This document shows positions 53,126 through 63,614 of a DNA stretch of 64,000 nt, in pieces; the first letter of the stretch is position 1; every line of letters begins with the position of its first letter. The stretch comes from Mycolicibacter terrae (GTDB taxonomy: Bacteria > Actinomycetota > Actinomycetes > Mycobacteriales > Mycobacteriaceae), in the NCBI RefSeq assembly GCF_010727125.1, contig NZ_AP022564.1, positions 806,001-870,000 of the forward strand. Direction: 5' to 3'. The position numbers and the translations under genes are program-made. The notes beneath the pieces were generated by a model that was given only the letters and a program-made list of their open reading frames with translations, was not told the DNA's origin and did no database searches.

Positions 53126-55486
53126 TCACCGCGCGACGTGGCGCCGGTGGTTGGGTTCGCGGCCGGGCGGCTGCTGCGGCGGCGGCAGCAGCGGTTCGCG
53201 CCGGCGCGCCGGCACCGTCGTGGGTGACTGCGTGGTCAGTTCGAGTTCCTTGCCGCCGTGGTGAATCATCAGCCGGCCGTCGGGCCCGTCGCGCAGCGTG
53301 TAGGTGACGTCGTTGTCGGTGGCACAGACCGTGACGCGGAACCCCCGCCAACGCAACCGGAATCGAAGGCGTGAGATCCCCTCCGGCAGAGCCGGATCCA
53401 GCGCCAGCACGCCTTCGTCGTCACGCAGGCCGCCGAACCCGGCCACCAGCGAGAGCCATGTCCCGGCCAGCGCCGCCAGGTGCAGCCCTTCGCGGGTGTT
53501 GTCGTGCAGATCGCGCAGGTCGACGAAGGCGGTTTCGTAGGTGTAGTCGTGGGCCAGTTCCAGATGCCCCACCTCGGCGCACATCACCGCCTGGGTACAG
53601 GCCGACAGTGACGAGTCCCGCACCGTGCGCCGCTCGTAGTAGTCGACGTTGCGGGCCTTCTCTTCGGGGCTGAACAGGTGGCTGCGCCAGTGCATGGCCA
53701 GCAGGATGTCGGCCTGCTTGACCACCTGGGCCGGGTAGAGCCGCACATAGGGTTCGTTGAGCAGCAACGGGTAGGTGGTCCGGTTGTCGAAGTCCCACTC
53801 CGCGGCGGAGGTGAACCCGTCGCACTGCGGGTGCACGCCGAGTTCCTCATCGTAGGGGATGTGCGTCGCGTCGGCCGCGTCTCGCCAGCCGGCCATCTCC
53901 TCGGTGGTGACATCCAGCTCGTGGGCGGCATCGGGATGGCGTGCGCACGCCTCGGCGGCGGTGCGCAGGTTGTGGGCGGCCATCAGATTGGTGAACACGT
54001 TGTCCCGGACGATCGCGGTGTACTCGTCGGGTCCGGTCACTCCGGACAGGTGCCACACGCCGTGCCGGTCGTGGTGACCCAGTGACCGCCACAGCCGTGC
54101 GGTCTCGACCAGCACCGCCAGCCCGCACTCCGCCTCCAGGCAACCGTCCCCGGTGACGATCCGGTACTGCTCGAACGCCGCCGCGATGTCGGCGTTGATG
54201 TGCCAGGCCGCCGTCCCGGCCGGCCAGTATCCCGAGCACTCCTGGCCACGGATCGTCCGCCACGGGAACGCCGCCCCGGCCAGCCCGAGTTCGGTGGCCC
54301 GATCCCGGGCCAGATCGAGTGTCGTCGACCGCCAGCGCAGTGCATCGGCCGCCGCGTGCGGAGCGGTGTAGGTCAGCACCGGAAGGATGAAACCCTCGGT
54401 GTCCCAAAAGGTGTGACCGTCATAGCCGGTGCCGGTCAGGCCCTTGCTGGGAATCGCCCGGCGTTCGGCGCGAGCGCTGGCCTGCAGCAGGTGGAACAGC
54501 GCGAAGCGGACCGCCTGCTGGCAATCCGGGTCGCCGTCGACCTCGACGTCGGCGCCGTCCCAGAACTCGTCGAGGTAGGCCCGCTGGGCGTCGAGCAGGC
54601 CCTGCCAGCCGCTGTAGCGGGCTCCGGTCAGCCCGGCGACGGCCTGGTCGCGCAGCGCGGGCCGGGACCGCTCGCTGGACCAGCCGTAGGCCAGGTACTT
54701 GACGATCCGCAGCTTCTGTCCCGGGCGCAGCCCGCACACCACGGTGGTCGCCGCCACGTCGGAAATCGCCATGGTGCTGACCTGGACCCGGCCGGGCACC
54801 TCGATGTCGTGGTGCATCGCCGCGGCCATCATCAGCCCACTGGCCCGGGTGCGGTGCACCAGCACCGCGCCGCGGTCGGTGGTCTCCCGTTCCACGGCCT
54901 CCAACGGGTTATCCAGGATCGCCGCGACTCGCGGGTCGCCCGAGGTCGGCGGTTGGTCCTCGTTGGCGACCAGCTCGGATTGCACTGTCACACGCACGAA
55001 TTCGTTGACCGCCTCGACGACGTATTCGATTGCCGCGACGCTGCGCTGGGCCAGCGAGACCAGCCGGACCGAGTGCACCTTGACCTGTTTGCCCGCCGGG
55101 GAGTGCCAGTGCACGCGTCGGGTCAGGGTGCCCGCCCGCATGTCGAGGACGCGCTCGTGGTCGATCAGTTCGCCGTAGCGGACGTCGAACGGCTCGTCGT
55201 CGACCATCAGCCGGATGATCTTGCCGTTGGTCACGTCGACGACGGTCTGGCCGGCTTGCGGATAGCCGAACCCGGCTTCGGCGTAGGGCAGCGGCCGCAC
55301 CTCGTAGAACGAATTCAGGTAGGTGCCGGGCAGGCCGTAGGGCTCGCCCTCGTCGAGGTTGCCGCGCAACCCGATGTGCCCGTTGGACAGCGTGAACAGG
55401 GATTCGGTCTGCCCGAGCAGATCCAGGTCGAGCCGGGCTTCGCGGAGCTGCCACGGTTCGATCGGAAAATGGTCGTCAGGAATCAT
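53126..55486 (-). CDS. Glycoside hydrolase family 65 protein, Rv3401-type
   Basis: A 786-residue protein of GH65, which contains maltose and trehalose phosphorylases and related enzymes. An N-terminal beta-sandwich (residues 1 to about 270, [19 protein letters not shown]) precedes the helical barrel with [19 protein letters not shown] and [15 protein letters not shown]; the Glu of PDEY is the general acid of the family. ATG at 55486 overlaps the upstream phosphoglucomutase-like gene by 11 bp, and the pair is conserved as Rv3401/Rv3400. Together they probably phosphorolyse an alpha-glucan disaccharide and convert beta-glucose-1-phosphate to glucose-6-phosphate. Phosphorylase versus hydrolase is not certain. 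Confidence 0.88.
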   Translation of the reverse strand: MIPDDHFPIEPWQLREARLDLDLLGQTESLFTLSNGHIGLRGNLDEGEPYGLPGTYLNSFYEVRPLPYAEAGFGYPQAGQTVVDVTNGKIIRLMVDDEPFDVRYGELIDHERVLDMRAGTLTRRVHWHSPAGKQVKVHSVRLVSLAQRSVAAIEYVVEAVNEFVRVTVQSELVANEDQPPTSGDPRVAAILDNPLEAVERETTDRGAVLVHRTRASGLMMAAAMHHDIEVPGRVQVSTMAISDVAATTVVCGLRPGQKLRIVKYLAYGWSSERSRPALRDQAVAGLTGARYSGWQGLLDAQRAYLDEFWDGADVEVDGDPDCQQAVRFALFHLLQASARAERRAIPSKGLTGTGYDGHTFWDTEGFILPVLTYTAPHAAADALRWRSTTLDLARDRATELGLAGAAFPWRTIRGQECSGYWPAGTAAWHINADIAAAFEQYRIVTGDGCLEAECGLAVLVETARLWRSLGHHDRHGVWHLSGVTGPDEYTAIVRDNVFTNLMAAHNLRTAAEACARHPDAAHELDVTTEEMAGWRDAADATHIPYDEELGVHPQCDGFTSAAEWDFDNRTTYPLLLNEPYVRLYPAQVVKQADILLAMHWRSHLFSPEEKARNVDYYERRTVRDSSLSACTQAVMCAEVGHLELAHDYTYETAFVDLRDLHDNTREGLHLAALAGTWLSLVAGFGGLRDDEGVLALDPALPEGISRLRFRLRWRGFRVTVCATDNDVTYTLRDGPDGRLMIHHGGKELELTTQSPTTVPARRREPLLPPPQQPPGREPNHRRHVAR

Positions 55487-56234
55487 CGGCTTGCCTTCGC
55501 AACAGTTCCTCCAGATCGGTGACGACGACATCGGCGCCGTGGCTGCGCAGGTCTTCGGCCTGACCCACCCGATCGACGCCCACCACGTATCCAAACCCGC
55601 CGGCCCGTCCGGCCGCCACCCCCGATAGTGCATCTTCGAATACCGCGGCCGCCGCGGGTGCCACACCGAGCAGCTGCGCCGCCCGTAGGAACGAGTCCGG
55701 GGCCGGCTTGCCCGCGATGTGTTCGGTGCGCAGTGTCACGCCGTCGACACGCTGCGCGATGAACTTGTCCAGGCCGGTGATCGCCAGCACCTCGCCGGCG
55801 TTGGCGCTGGCCGACACCACCGCGGTGGCCAGGCCCGCCGCGGTGACCGCCGCCAGGTAGCGTCGCGAGCCGGCGAACACCTCCACCCCGTCGGCCTGCA
55901 GCGTCGCCCGAAACGCCTCGTTCTTGCGATTGCCCAAACCGTGCACGGTTTCGGCGTCGGGCGGGTCGTCGTCGCCGCCTTCGGGCAGCACGATGTCGCG
56001 GCTGGCCAGAAAGGTGCGCACCCCGTCGTCGCGTTTCCGGCCGTCGACGAATCGCAGATAGTCGTCCACCGGGTCGAACGGCACGAACGGCGCACCGGTG
56101 CGCTCGGCGCGCGCCGACAGATAACTGTCGAACATGCTCTTCCAGGCTCGGGTGTGCACGCCGGCGGTGTCGGTGAGCACGCCGTCGAGGTCGAACAGGC
56201 AGGCGCGCACCGTGTCGGGCAGGCCCAGCACCAT
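55476..56234 (-). CDS. Beta-phosphoglucomutase-family HAD phosphatase, Rv3400-type
   Basis: A 252-residue HAD-superfamily protein. [16 protein letters not shown] supplies the two catalytic Asp, [11 protein letters not shown] motif [18 protein letters not shown] the Lys and [17 protein letters not shown] the acidic motif. A helical cap with [15 protein letters not shown] marks the beta-phosphoglucomutase class. ATG at 56234 with AAGGGAG is preferred over 56276. Its end overlaps the start of the GH65 gene, so the two products are made together and probably act in sequence. Confidence 0.9.
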   Translation of the reverse strand: MVLGLPDTVRACLFDLDGVLTDTAGVHTRAWKSMFDSYLSARAERTGAPFVPFDPVDDYLRFVDGRKRDDGVRTFLASRDIVLPEGGDDDPPDAETVHGLGNRKNEAFRATLQADGVEVFAGSRRYLAAVTAAGLATAVVSASANAGEVLAITGLDKFIAQRVDGVTLRTEHIAGKPAPDSFLRAAQLLGVAPAAAAVFEDALSGVAAGRAGGFGYVVGVDRVGQAEDLRSHGADVVVTDLEELLRRQADDS

Positions 56235-56310
56235 GGACGCTCTCCCTTCCGGCTCGGGCTGTGTCCACTTCACCATGCCCGCCGTCGGATCGGCTGTGTT
56301 TAGCGGCCAC

Positions 56311-56316
56311 TAAACT
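56311..56316 (+). promoter_or_regulatory. -10 box of guaA, probably leaderless
   Basis: TAAACT fits TANNNT and ends 7 bp before the guaA GTG, leaving no room for a Shine-Dalgarno, so transcription likely begins at the start codon. Confidence 0.45.
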
Positions 56317-56323
56317 CTCTGCG

Positions 56324-57877
56324 GTGTCGTCCCCATCGTCTCACCCCGTGTTGGTCATCGACTTCGGCGCGCAGTATGCCCAACTGATCGCCCGCCGGAT
56401 CCGGGAGGCGCGGGTGTTCTCCGAGGTCGTCCCGCACACCGCGACCGTCGAGGAGATCGCCGCGCGCAACCCGCGGGCGATCGTGCTGTCCGGCGGGCCG
56501 GCCAGTGTCTACGCCGACGGCGCCCCCCGGCTCGATCCGGCGCTGTTCGACCTCGAGGTGCCGGTGTTCGGCATCTGCTACGGCTTCCAGGCCATGGCGG
56601 CCGCACTGGGCGGCACCGTCGAGCGCACCGGCACCAGTGAGTACGGCCGCACCGAGCTGAAAGTCACCGGCGGCGAACTCCATTCGGGCTTCCCGGACAC
56701 CCAGCCGGTGTGGATGAGCCACGGCGACGCGGTGACCGACGTGCCGGACGGGTTCGCGGTGGTGGCCACCACCGCCGGCGCCCCGGTGGCCGCGTTCGAG
56801 AACCGGGCCCGCCGGCTGGCCGGGGTGCAGTACCACCCGGAGGTGATCCACACCCCCTACGGGCAGCGGGTGCTCAGCCGGTTCCTGCACGAGTTCGCCG
56901 GCATCGATGCGGCCTGGACACCTGCCAACATCGCCGACGCGCTGATCGAGCAGGTGCGCTCGGAGATCGGTGACGGTCACGCCATCTGCGGACTGTCCGG
57001 CGGGGTGGATTCCGCGGTGGCCGCGGCGCTGGTGCAGCGCGCCATCGGTGACCGGCTGACGTGTGTGTTCGTCGATCACGGGCTGTTGCGCGCCGGGGAG
57101 CGTGAGCAGGTGCAGGAGGACTTCGTCGCCGCCACCGGGGCAAGGCTGGTCACGGTGGACGCCGCCGAGGTATTCCTCGACGCGTTGGCGGGGGTGTCCG
57201 ATCCCGAGGGCAAGCGAAAGATCATCGGCCGGCAGTTCATTCGCGCCTTCGAGGGCGCGGTGCGTGATCTGGCCGCCGATGAGGAGATCAACTTCCTGGT
57301 GCAGGGCACGCTGTATCCGGACGTGGTGGAATCCGGTGGGGGCGCCGGCACCGCGAACATCAAGAGCCACCACAACGTCGGCGGACTGCCCGATGATCTG
57401 AAGTTCACTCTCGTCGAGCCGCTGCGGCTGCTGTTCAAGGACGAAGTGCGCGCGGTCGGGCGTGAATTGGGGCTGCCGGAGGTGATCGTGGGGCGCCAGC
57501 CGTTCCCGGGCCCGGGGCTGGGGATCCGGATCGTCGGCGAGGTCACTTCTGAGCGGTTGGCGACACTACGCCAGGCCGACGCGATAGCCCGCGAGGAGTT
57601 GACCACCGCCGGTCTGGACCACCAGATCTGGCAGTGCCCGGTGGTGCTGCTTGCCGACATCCGCTCGGTCGGGGTGCAGGGTGACGGCCGCACCTACGGG
57701 CATCCGATCGTGTTGCGGCCGGTGTCCAGTGAGGACGCCATGACCGCCGACTGGACCCGGGTGCCCTATGAGGTGCTGGAGCGCATCTCCACCCGGATCA
57801 CCAACGAGGTTGCCGAGGTCAACCGGGTCGTGCTGGACATCACCAGCAAACCGCCGGGGACCATCGAGTGGGAGTAG
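56324..57877 (+). CDS. guaA: GMP synthase (glutamine-hydrolysing)
   Basis: A 517-residue enzyme converting XMP to GMP. The N-terminal glutaminase domain has [17 protein letters not shown] (nucleophile Cys) and GVQYHPEV (His). The synthetase domain has [16 protein letters not shown] (ATP PP-loop), and the C-terminal dimerisation domain has [14 protein letters not shown] and [12 protein letters not shown] at 56324 is chosen: the open frame starts upstream at 56261 but that part does not match the family. Completes the guanine pathway with guaB2. Equivalent to Rv3396c. Confidence 0.96.
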   Translation: MSSPSSHPVLVIDFGAQYAQLIARRIREARVFSEVVPHTATVEEIAARNPRAIVLSGGPASVYADGAPRLDPALFDLEVPVFGICYGFQAMAAALGGTVERTGTSEYGRTELKVTGGELHSGFPDTQPVWMSHGDAVTDVPDGFAVVATTAGAPVAAFENRARRLAGVQYHPEVIHTPYGQRVLSRFLHEFAGIDAAWTPANIADALIEQVRSEIGDGHAICGLSGGVDSAVAAALVQRAIGDRLTCVFVDHGLLRAGEREQVQEDFVAATGARLVTVDAAEVFLDALAGVSDPEGKRKIIGRQFIRAFEGAVRDLAADEEINFLVQGTLYPDVVESGGGAGTANIKSHHNVGGLPDDLKFTLVEPLRLLFKDEVRAVGRELGLPEVIVGRQPFPGPGLGIRIVGEVTSERLATLRQADAIAREELTTAGLDHQIWQCPVVLLADIRSVGVQGDGRTYGHPIVLRPVSSEDAMTADWTRVPYEVLERISTRITNEVAEVNRVVLDITSKPPGTIEWE

Positions 57878-58084
57878 GCACGTCCGTCACTTGCCGCACT
57901 GTGGGAACATCCGCCTCAGGCGTCACCGGTCCACATCGATAATGCGATTGCCCGCCTCTGAGCGACTACCGGTCCGCTCCGAGGCTCTGCTGACGCGGTG
58001 CAGATGTGACGCGCGGGGCCGGTGATTCGCGGCCGCCCTGCCCGGCTTGACGTTTGTCGGTGGGGAAGTGTTCACTCGGATCAA

Positions 58085-58100
58085 TCGAACAAAGTTTCGA
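58085..58100. promoter_or_regulatory. LexA SOS box upstream of imuA'
   Basis: TCGAAC-AAAG-TTTCGA matches the mycobacterial SOS box TCGAAC-N4-GTTCGA with one change in the right arm. It ends 27 bp before the imuA' start codon. DNA-damage induction of imuA'-imuB through LexA/RecA is expected. Confidence 0.85.
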
Positions 58101-58127
58101 ATCGATGCGAGTTCTCCGGAGGCGATC

Positions 58128-58811
58128 ATGACGGCGGCTGCGAGCTTGGGTCAACGTCATAACGACCGTGCTGACCAGCTGAAACAGCTGCGGTTGCAGA
58201 TGGCGGCGGTGGCCGGGAAAGTGGGCGCCGGCCGGCGGCCGCCCGACGCCGTCCCAGCCTCCGAGAATGTGCTGCCGGTCCCGCCGCTGCTGGCCGGGGT
58301 GCTGCCCGCGGGGTTGCCGCGGGGCACGGTGGCGGTGGCCGCAGGGGCCCGCTCACTGGTGCTGAGCATGGTGGCCGCGGTGACGGGGGCCGGCGGTAAC
58401 GCGGCCATCGTCGGCCAGCCCGACACCGGGCTGCTGGCCGCCGCGGAGATGGGCGCCGACCTGAGCCGGCTCGCGGTGATCCCCGACCCCGGCAACGATC
58501 CGGTGGAGGTGGCCACGGTGTTGATGGACGGCATGGATCTGGTGGTGCTCGGCCTGGGCGGGCGCCACGTGCCACCGGCGCGCACCCGGGTGGTGCTGGC
58601 CCGGGCCCGCCACCGCGGCTGCGCCCTGCTGGTCTGCGACGGTGACTGGCGGGGCGCGGCGCTGCAGCTCGATGCCCGGGTGAGCGGCTATGAGACGGTA
58701 GGCGACAAGATGACGGGCTGCGGCGCCATCTCCGGCTTCGGACGGATCGGCGCGGTGCGGCTCGAGGTGCGGGCCGCCGGACGCGCGGCCGGGCGAACCA
58801 GAGTCGGGTAG
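58128..58811 (+). CDS. imuA': SOS mutasome accessory protein ImuA'
   Basis: A 227-residue RecA-like protein. ATG at 58128 with CGGAGG upstream is chosen over an in-frame start at 58047 that would lie before the SOS box. It has the Leu-rich N-terminal region and [38 protein letters not shown] of the ImuA' family, without a proper Walker A. It works with ImuB and the polymerase DnaE2 in damage-induced mutagenesis. imuB follows 11 bp downstream. Equivalent to Rv3395c. Confidence 0.9.
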   Translation: MTAAASLGQRHNDRADQLKQLRLQMAAVAGKVGAGRRPPDAVPASENVLPVPPLLAGVLPAGLPRGTVAVAAGARSLVLSMVAAVTGAGGNAAIVGQPDTGLLAAAEMGADLSRLAVIPDPGNDPVEVATVLMDGMDLVVLGLGGRHVPPARTRVVLARARHRGCALLVCDGDWRGAALQLDARVSGYETVGDKMTGCGAISGFGRIGAVRLEVRAAGRAAGRTRVG

Positions 58812-58822
58812 CGGGTCTTCTC

Positions 58823-60418
58823 ATGGCCGATTCCCGAGTACTGGCGCTGTGGTGCATGGACTGGCCCGCGGTCGCCGCGGCGGCCGCGGCGGGCCTGCCG
58901 GCCACCGCGCCGATCGCGGTCACCCTGGCCAACCGGGTGATCGCCTGCTCGGCGGGCGCCCGCGCGGCGGGAGTGCGGCGTGGGCTGCGGCGCAGGGAAG
59001 CCGCGGCCCGCTGCCCACCACTGCACGTGGTGGCCGCCGACACCGACCGCGACGCCCGGTTGTTCGAACCGGTCCTGGCTGCGGTCGACGAACTGGTGCC
59101 GGCGGCCGAGGTATTGCGGCCCGGCCTGCTGGTGGTGTCGGTGCGCGGCGCGGCCCGGGCCTTCGGTTCCGAGGGGCAAGCCGCCGAACGCCTCGTCGAC
59201 GCGGTGGCCGCCGCCGATGTCGAATGCCAGGTCGGGATCGCCGATGGGCTCTCCGCCGCGGTGCTCGCCGCCCGCGCCGGCGCCGTGGTGCCGCCCGGAA
59301 GAGATGCCCGATTCCTGTCGGCGTTGTCGATCCGGCAACTGGCCGCCGAGCCCAGCCTGTCCGGACCCGGTCGCGACAGCCTGGTTGACCTGTTGTGGCG
59401 CTTGGGGATTCGCACCATCGGACAGTTCGCCGCGCTACCGCGCCCGGATGTGACATCACGGTTCGGTCTTGATGCGCTCATCGCACACCGGTTCGCCCGC
59501 GGCGAGCCGGAACGCGGGCCGTCCGGGCGGGAGCCGACACCGGACCTCGATGCCGTGCTGCACTGCGATCCGCCGATCGACCGGGTCGATGCCGCGGCGT
59601 TCGCCGGCCGCTCGCTGGCCGGCGAGCTGCACCGGACCCTGATGGCCGCCGGCGTCGGCTGCACCCGGCTGGCCATTCACGCCGTCACCGACACCGGGGA
59701 AGAGCTGACCCGGGTGTGGCGGTGCGCCGAGCCGTTGACCGAGGACGCCACCGCCGACCGGGTGCGCTGGCAACTGGACGGCTGGCTGAACAGCCGCGTC
59801 AGCCGCGACCGGCCCACCGGCCCGGTGACGCTGCTACGGCTGCAGCCGGTGGAAGTGCTCTCGGCGACCGAGGCACTGCAGCTGCCGCTGTGGGGACCCG
59901 CAGGTGAAGAGGGCCGGCTGCGGGCCCGCCGGGCACTGGTGCGGGTGCAGGGCCTGCTCGGCCCGGAGGCGGTGCGGGTGCCGGTGCTGTCCGGTGGCCG
60001 CGGGCCGGCGGAGCGCATCACCTTGACCCCGCTGGGGGACGAGCTGGTGCCGATGGCCGACCCGCGCCAGCCGTGGCCCGGCCGGCTGCCCGAGCCGTCG
60101 CCGGCGGTGCTGCTCGACGATCCGGTGGAACTTCTTGACGCCGAACGCAATCCGGTCCGGGTGACCGGCCGGGGACTGTTCTCCACCGACCCGGTATGGC
60201 TGGTCGCCCGGGGCCGGCACGACCGGCTGCGCTGGTGGGCCGGGCCCTGGCCGGTCGACGAGCGGTGGTGGGATCCGCAGCGGGAAGGCCCGGGATCGGG
60301 GCGCACCGCCCGGGTCCAGGCGCTGCTGGAGGACTCGCCGGATGGCGGCGCGCCCGGCGCGGCACTGCTGTTGTGCTACCGGCTGCGGCGGTGGTACCTG
60401 GAGGGCAGCTATGAGTGA
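58823..60418 (+). CDS. imuB: Y-family polymerase-like mutasome hub ImuB
   Basis: A 531-residue protein with the Y-family fold but without the catalytic Asp at the first motif (LALWCMDWPAV in place of DxDxF), so it is not expected to polymerise. QLPLWG at residues 353-358 is the beta-clamp-binding motif. The C-terminal part binds ImuA' and DnaE2 in M. tuberculosis and M. smegmatis. Translated from the same SOS-controlled transcript as imuA'. dnaE2 is not in this window. Equivalent to Rv3394c. A 56-bp palindrome follows the stop by 18 bp. Confidence 0.93.
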   Translation: MADSRVLALWCMDWPAVAAAAAAGLPATAPIAVTLANRVIACSAGARAAGVRRGLRRREAAARCPPLHVVAADTDRDARLFEPVLAAVDELVPAAEVLRPGLLVVSVRGAARAFGSEGQAAERLVDAVAAADVECQVGIADGLSAAVLAARAGAVVPPGRDARFLSALSIRQLAAEPSLSGPGRDSLVDLLWRLGIRTIGQFAALPRPDVTSRFGLDALIAHRFARGEPERGPSGREPTPDLDAVLHCDPPIDRVDAAAFAGRSLAGELHRTLMAAGVGCTRLAIHAVTDTGEELTRVWRCAEPLTEDATADRVRWQLDGWLNSRVSRDRPTGPVTLLRLQPVEVLSATEALQLPLWGPAGEEGRLRARRALVRVQGLLGPEAVRVPVLSGGRGPAERITLTPLGDELVPMADPRQPWPGRLPEPSPAVLLDDPVELLDAERNPVRVTGRGLFSTDPVWLVARGRHDRLRWWAGPWPVDERWWDPQREGPGSGRTARVQALLEDSPDGGAPGAALLLCYRLRRWYLEGSYE

Positions 60419-60436
60419 CCCAGCTGCGGCCCGCGC

Positions 60437-60492
60437 CGAACGTGTAACCACTGCGAAAATCCGGCTCCGAAATCGCAGTCAGTGCACGCTCG
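60437..60492. repeat. 56-bp palindromic element, copy 3 (degenerate)
   Basis: Exactly 56 bp long. Imperfect outer arms CGAACGTGTA and TGCACGCTCG, and a symmetric inner stem CTGCGA (60451-60456) with TCGCAG (60473-60478). Read on the minus strand it starts CGAGCGTGCA and is followed by CGGCG, as in copies 1 and 2. It fills the gap between the convergent imuB and iunH genes. Confidence 0.6.
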
Positions 60493-60508
60493 GTGGGGGG
60501 AGCGAGGC

Positions 60509-61462
60509 TCAGCCCAGGCGGCGGGCCAACGCTCCGACCCGCTGCACGAACCGGTCGAAGAACGCTGTCGGGTCGACGCCGACACCGATCAGCGCGTTGG
60601 GCAGCTCGGCATCCCAGTCGGGGATCGTCCGCCCACGCGCCGCCGTGGGCGACAACTCGACCTGTACCGCTGCCGGACGGGTCGTCACCAGTTCGGGTTC
60701 CAGCGCGATCGCCGCAGCCAGCGGATCGTGCAGATACGCCAGGTATCCGTGGCCCCGGCCTTCGTGCGCTTCGAAATAGAACCGCAGCGCGTCGTCGAGC
60801 AACCGGACCACCGGGCTGTCCGCCGGTGCCGGCAGCAGTGCCAGGATCGCCGGTGTGATCGCGATCTGACGGGTCAGATCCAGCCCGCACACTATCGGAA
60901 GCCGTTGGGGCGCAACAGCTACCCAGGAGGTGAGCACCTCGGCGGCCGCCTCGGGATCGAACCCGATGTTGAACTCGGGTCGACCGGCCCGCTCGCCGGA
61001 GAACGCGCCGCCCATGATCACCAGCCGGCGCAGCAGCGTGGGCAGTGCGGGTTCGGCCCGCAGCGCCAGGGCCAGGTTGGTCAGCGGACCGGTGGCCAGC
61101 CCGATCAGCTGCCCCGGGTGCGCCTCCGCGGCGGCGACCCACGCCGCGGCGGCGTCATGCCCGGTGAGTCGGCCGGCGCCGGAAGGCAACTCGGCATAGC
61201 CCAGCCCCTGCGGCCCGTGGATGGTCTCGGCGGTGTGGACCGGTCCGTTCAGCGGTGCCTCGGCGCCCTTGGACACCGGGATGCCAGGGGCCCCGCACAG
61301 TTCCAGCAGGGCCAGGTTGTTGCGGCAGACCTGTTGCACCGCAACATTTCCACCGGTGCAGGCGAGGCCGACAAGTTCGGCGTCCGGGCTGGCCAATAGA
61401 TACACCAGCGCGACCGCGTCGTCGACGCCGGTGTCGACGTCGGCGAAGACAGGCAGTGTCAC
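60509..61462 (-). CDS. iunH: Ribonucleoside hydrolase, IunH type
   Basis: A 317-residue nucleoside N-ribohydrolase. FADVDTGVDDAVAL gives the DxDxGxDD calcium site, MGGAFSGERAGRPEFNIGFDPEAA the active-site region and YLHDPLAAA a further metal ligand. It splits purine or pyrimidine ribonucleosides into base and ribose. GTG at 61462 is chosen: the open frame begins at 61618 but that part overlaps the upstream reductase gene and lacks family features. It starts 10 bp after the reductase stop, so both share a transcript. Equivalent to Rv3393. Confidence 0.9.
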   Translation of the reverse strand: MTLPVFADVDTGVDDAVALVYLLASPDAELVGLACTGGNVAVQQVCRNNLALLELCGAPGIPVSKGAEAPLNGPVHTAETIHGPQGLGYAELPSGAGRLTGHDAAAAWVAAAEAHPGQLIGLATGPLTNLALALRAEPALPTLLRRLVIMGGAFSGERAGRPEFNIGFDPEAAAEVLTSWVAVAPQRLPIVCGLDLTRQIAITPAILALLPAPADSPVVRLLDDALRFYFEAHEGRGHGYLAYLHDPLAAAIALEPELVTTRPAAVQVELSPTAARGRTIPDWDAELPNALIGVGVDPTAFFDRFVQRVGALARRLG

Positions 61463-61472
61463 AGCCGCGTGA

Positions 61473-63512
61473 TCACCAGTGCACGCCGGGCACAAGCCGT
61501 ACTGCTCGCTTGACCGGGCGAGGCACCCGCACCCGGGTGATCGCCCGAGCCGGTCGCTTGGGGTGGCGTCGAGTCGGGTGTGCTGCAACGGGTTCGGCAG
61601 CTTCAGCGGGCGCCACACCGCGCGCGGCAGCCGAGTCCGGGTAGCCCAGATAAAGCTGGTGCAGGATCCGGCGCGACAGCCGGGGCGTGAAGTAGTTGCC
61701 GGCCTGGCCCAGCGTGCCCGACGGCGTGTCGATCCGGTCCGGCTTCTCGACCAGGCCGCGCACCACCATGGCCGCCGCGTGTTCGGCGCTGATCGCCCCC
61801 ATCGGCACCAGTTTTCCGGTCGGCGCGATCATCGGGGTGGCCACCAGCGGCATGTGGATGGTGGTGAAGGTGATGTGGTCCGACAGGGTTTCGGTCGACA
61901 CCACGTCGGCGAACGCGTCCAGCGCCGCTTTGGTGGGCACGTACGCGCTGTACTTGGGGCTGTTCGCCTGTACCCCCACGCTGGAGACGTTGACGACATG
62001 CCCGAACCGGCGTTCCCGCCAGTGCGGCAGCAATGCCAGCACCATGCGCACCGCCCCGAAGTAGTTGACCGCCATCGTGCGCTCGTAGTCGTGCAGCCGG
62101 TCGGTGGAGTTCACCACCGAGCGGCGGATCGACCGGCCGGCGTTGTTGACCAGGTAGTCGACGTGGCCGAATCGGCCCAGGATGTCCTTGACCGTGTGCT
62201 CCACCGACGCCGAATCGGTGACGTCGCAGCTGAACGCGTGGGCCTGTCCGCCTCCGGCGCGGATCTCGGCCACCAGTTCGTCGAGGGCGCCGGCGCTGCG
62301 GGCCAGCGCGAACACCGTGGCGCCGCGCTCGGCCACGGCGATCGCCGAGGCCCGGCCGATACCGCTGGACGCCCCGGTGATGATGACGTGCCGCCCGACC
62401 AGCGGACCGGCCGGATCGTCCCGGCGGGCGCGGTCGGGATCCAGGTGCGCCGCCCAGTACCGCCACAGCGCCGGTGCGTAGTCGGCGAACTCAGGGGCTT
62501 CGGTGACCGCGGCACCGGTCCGCTTCAGGGCCGCGCGGGTGGCGTCGGCGACGAACGTCGGCCGCAGGTTCACCAGGTCGAGCACCTCACCGGGAAGACC
62601 CAACTGGGTGGCCAGCATGTTGCGCCACACCCGCGCCCGCCCGCCGGCGTTGAGCACCGGGGCCGCCACCGCGCCGGGCAGCTTGGCGCGCAGCGCAGGC
62701 AGCCCGGCCTCGGCCGCGACGGCCCGGTAGATCTCGGGCAGTCCAATGGATTTCGGCGAAGTCAGGTGGAAGGTGTGTCCGTCGTAGCCGTCGGCGTGCA
62801 TCAGCTCGATCAGCGCGTCGACCACGTAGTCGACCGGAACGACGTTGGTGCGCCCCGTGGCGGGCACGGCCATCGGGGTCAGCCTGGGCAGCGCCGCCAG
62901 CTTGGCCAGCAGGGGGAAGAAGTAGTAGGGCCCGTCGACCTTGTCCATCTCACCGGTGCGCGAATCGCCCACCACCACCGCCGGGCGATACACCCGGTAG
63001 CGCAGCCCCGGCGCCGCACGCACCAGCGCTTCGGCCTCGAACTTGGTCTGGTGGTACGGGGTCGGCAGCTGCTGGCCGATGTCGAAGTCGTCCTCGGTGA
63101 ACTCCCCGGCGTAGTCGCCGGCCACCGCGATCGAGGACACGTGCGCCAAGGTGGCGTCGAGTCGCCGGGCCAGCCCGATCACCGCGCGGGTGCCCTCGAC
63201 ATTGGCCGCCTGCTGTTCGGCCGCACCGGCGGTGATGTCGTAGATCGCCGCACAGTGCAGCACGTGATCGACGCTGCCGAGGTCGGCGATCACCGTGTCG
63301 GTGAGCCCGAGGTTCTCCGCCGTCAGGTCGCCGACCAGCGGTTTGGCCCGATCGCCCCACGCATGGCCGCTTTGCGAGGCGAGGGCTTCGAAGCGGCCCA
63401 GCGAGGCGCGGCGCACCAGCACCCAGACCTGCGCGTCAGGCCGTGTCTCCAGCAGGCGGGACACCGCCCGCCGCCCTATGAACCCGGTACCGCCGGTAAC
63501 GACATAACGCAT
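61473..63512 (-). CDS. Fatty acyl-CoA reductase, AcrA1-type
   Basis: A 679-residue two-domain enzyme. The N-terminal domain (GGTGFIGRRAVSRLL, SSIAVAGDYAGEF, YHQTKFEAEALV) reduces the fatty acyl thioester. The C-terminal SDR domain (IITGASSGIGRASAIA, NNAGRSIRR, SAYVPTKAALDAF) completes reduction of the aldehyde. The C-terminus is basic. ATG at 63512 (MRYVVTGGTGFIG) is preferred over 63551. Corresponds to Rv3391 (acrA1) and to mycobacterial FARs giving primary alcohols for wax esters. The cyclopropane synthase gene cmaA1 that sits between iunH and acrA1 in M. tuberculosis is absent here. Confidence 0.85.
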   Translation of the reverse strand: MRYVVTGGTGFIGRRAVSRLLETRPDAQVWVLVRRASLGRFEALASQSGHAWGDRAKPLVGDLTAENLGLTDTVIADLGSVDHVLHCAAIYDITAGAAEQQAANVEGTRAVIGLARRLDATLAHVSSIAVAGDYAGEFTEDDFDIGQQLPTPYHQTKFEAEALVRAAPGLRYRVYRPAVVVGDSRTGEMDKVDGPYYFFPLLAKLAALPRLTPMAVPATGRTNVVPVDYVVDALIELMHADGYDGHTFHLTSPKSIGLPEIYRAVAAEAGLPALRAKLPGAVAAPVLNAGGRARVWRNMLATQLGLPGEVLDLVNLRPTFVADATRAALKRTGAAVTEAPEFADYAPALWRYWAAHLDPDRARRDDPAGPLVGRHVIITGASSGIGRASAIAVAERGATVFALARSAGALDELVAEIRAGGGQAHAFSCDVTDSASVEHTVKDILGRFGHVDYLVNNAGRSIRRSVVNSTDRLHDYERTMAVNYFGAVRMVLALLPHWRERRFGHVVNVSSVGVQANSPKYSAYVPTKAALDAFADVVSTETLSDHITFTTIHMPLVATPMIAPTGKLVPMGAISAEHAAAMVVRGLVEKPDRIDTPSGTLGQAGNYFTPRLSRRILHQLYLGYPDSAAARGVAPAEAAEPVAAHPTRRHPKRPARAITRVRVPRPVKRAVRLVPGVHW

Positions 63513-63614
63513 GCGGTCATCGTGGCGGGTCTCGACAGCCACGTCAACCATCGATTCACCGCTGCCGGCCGATACCTCGCATTGCGACCGTGCCGCAAGC
63601 CGGCATCACGACGC

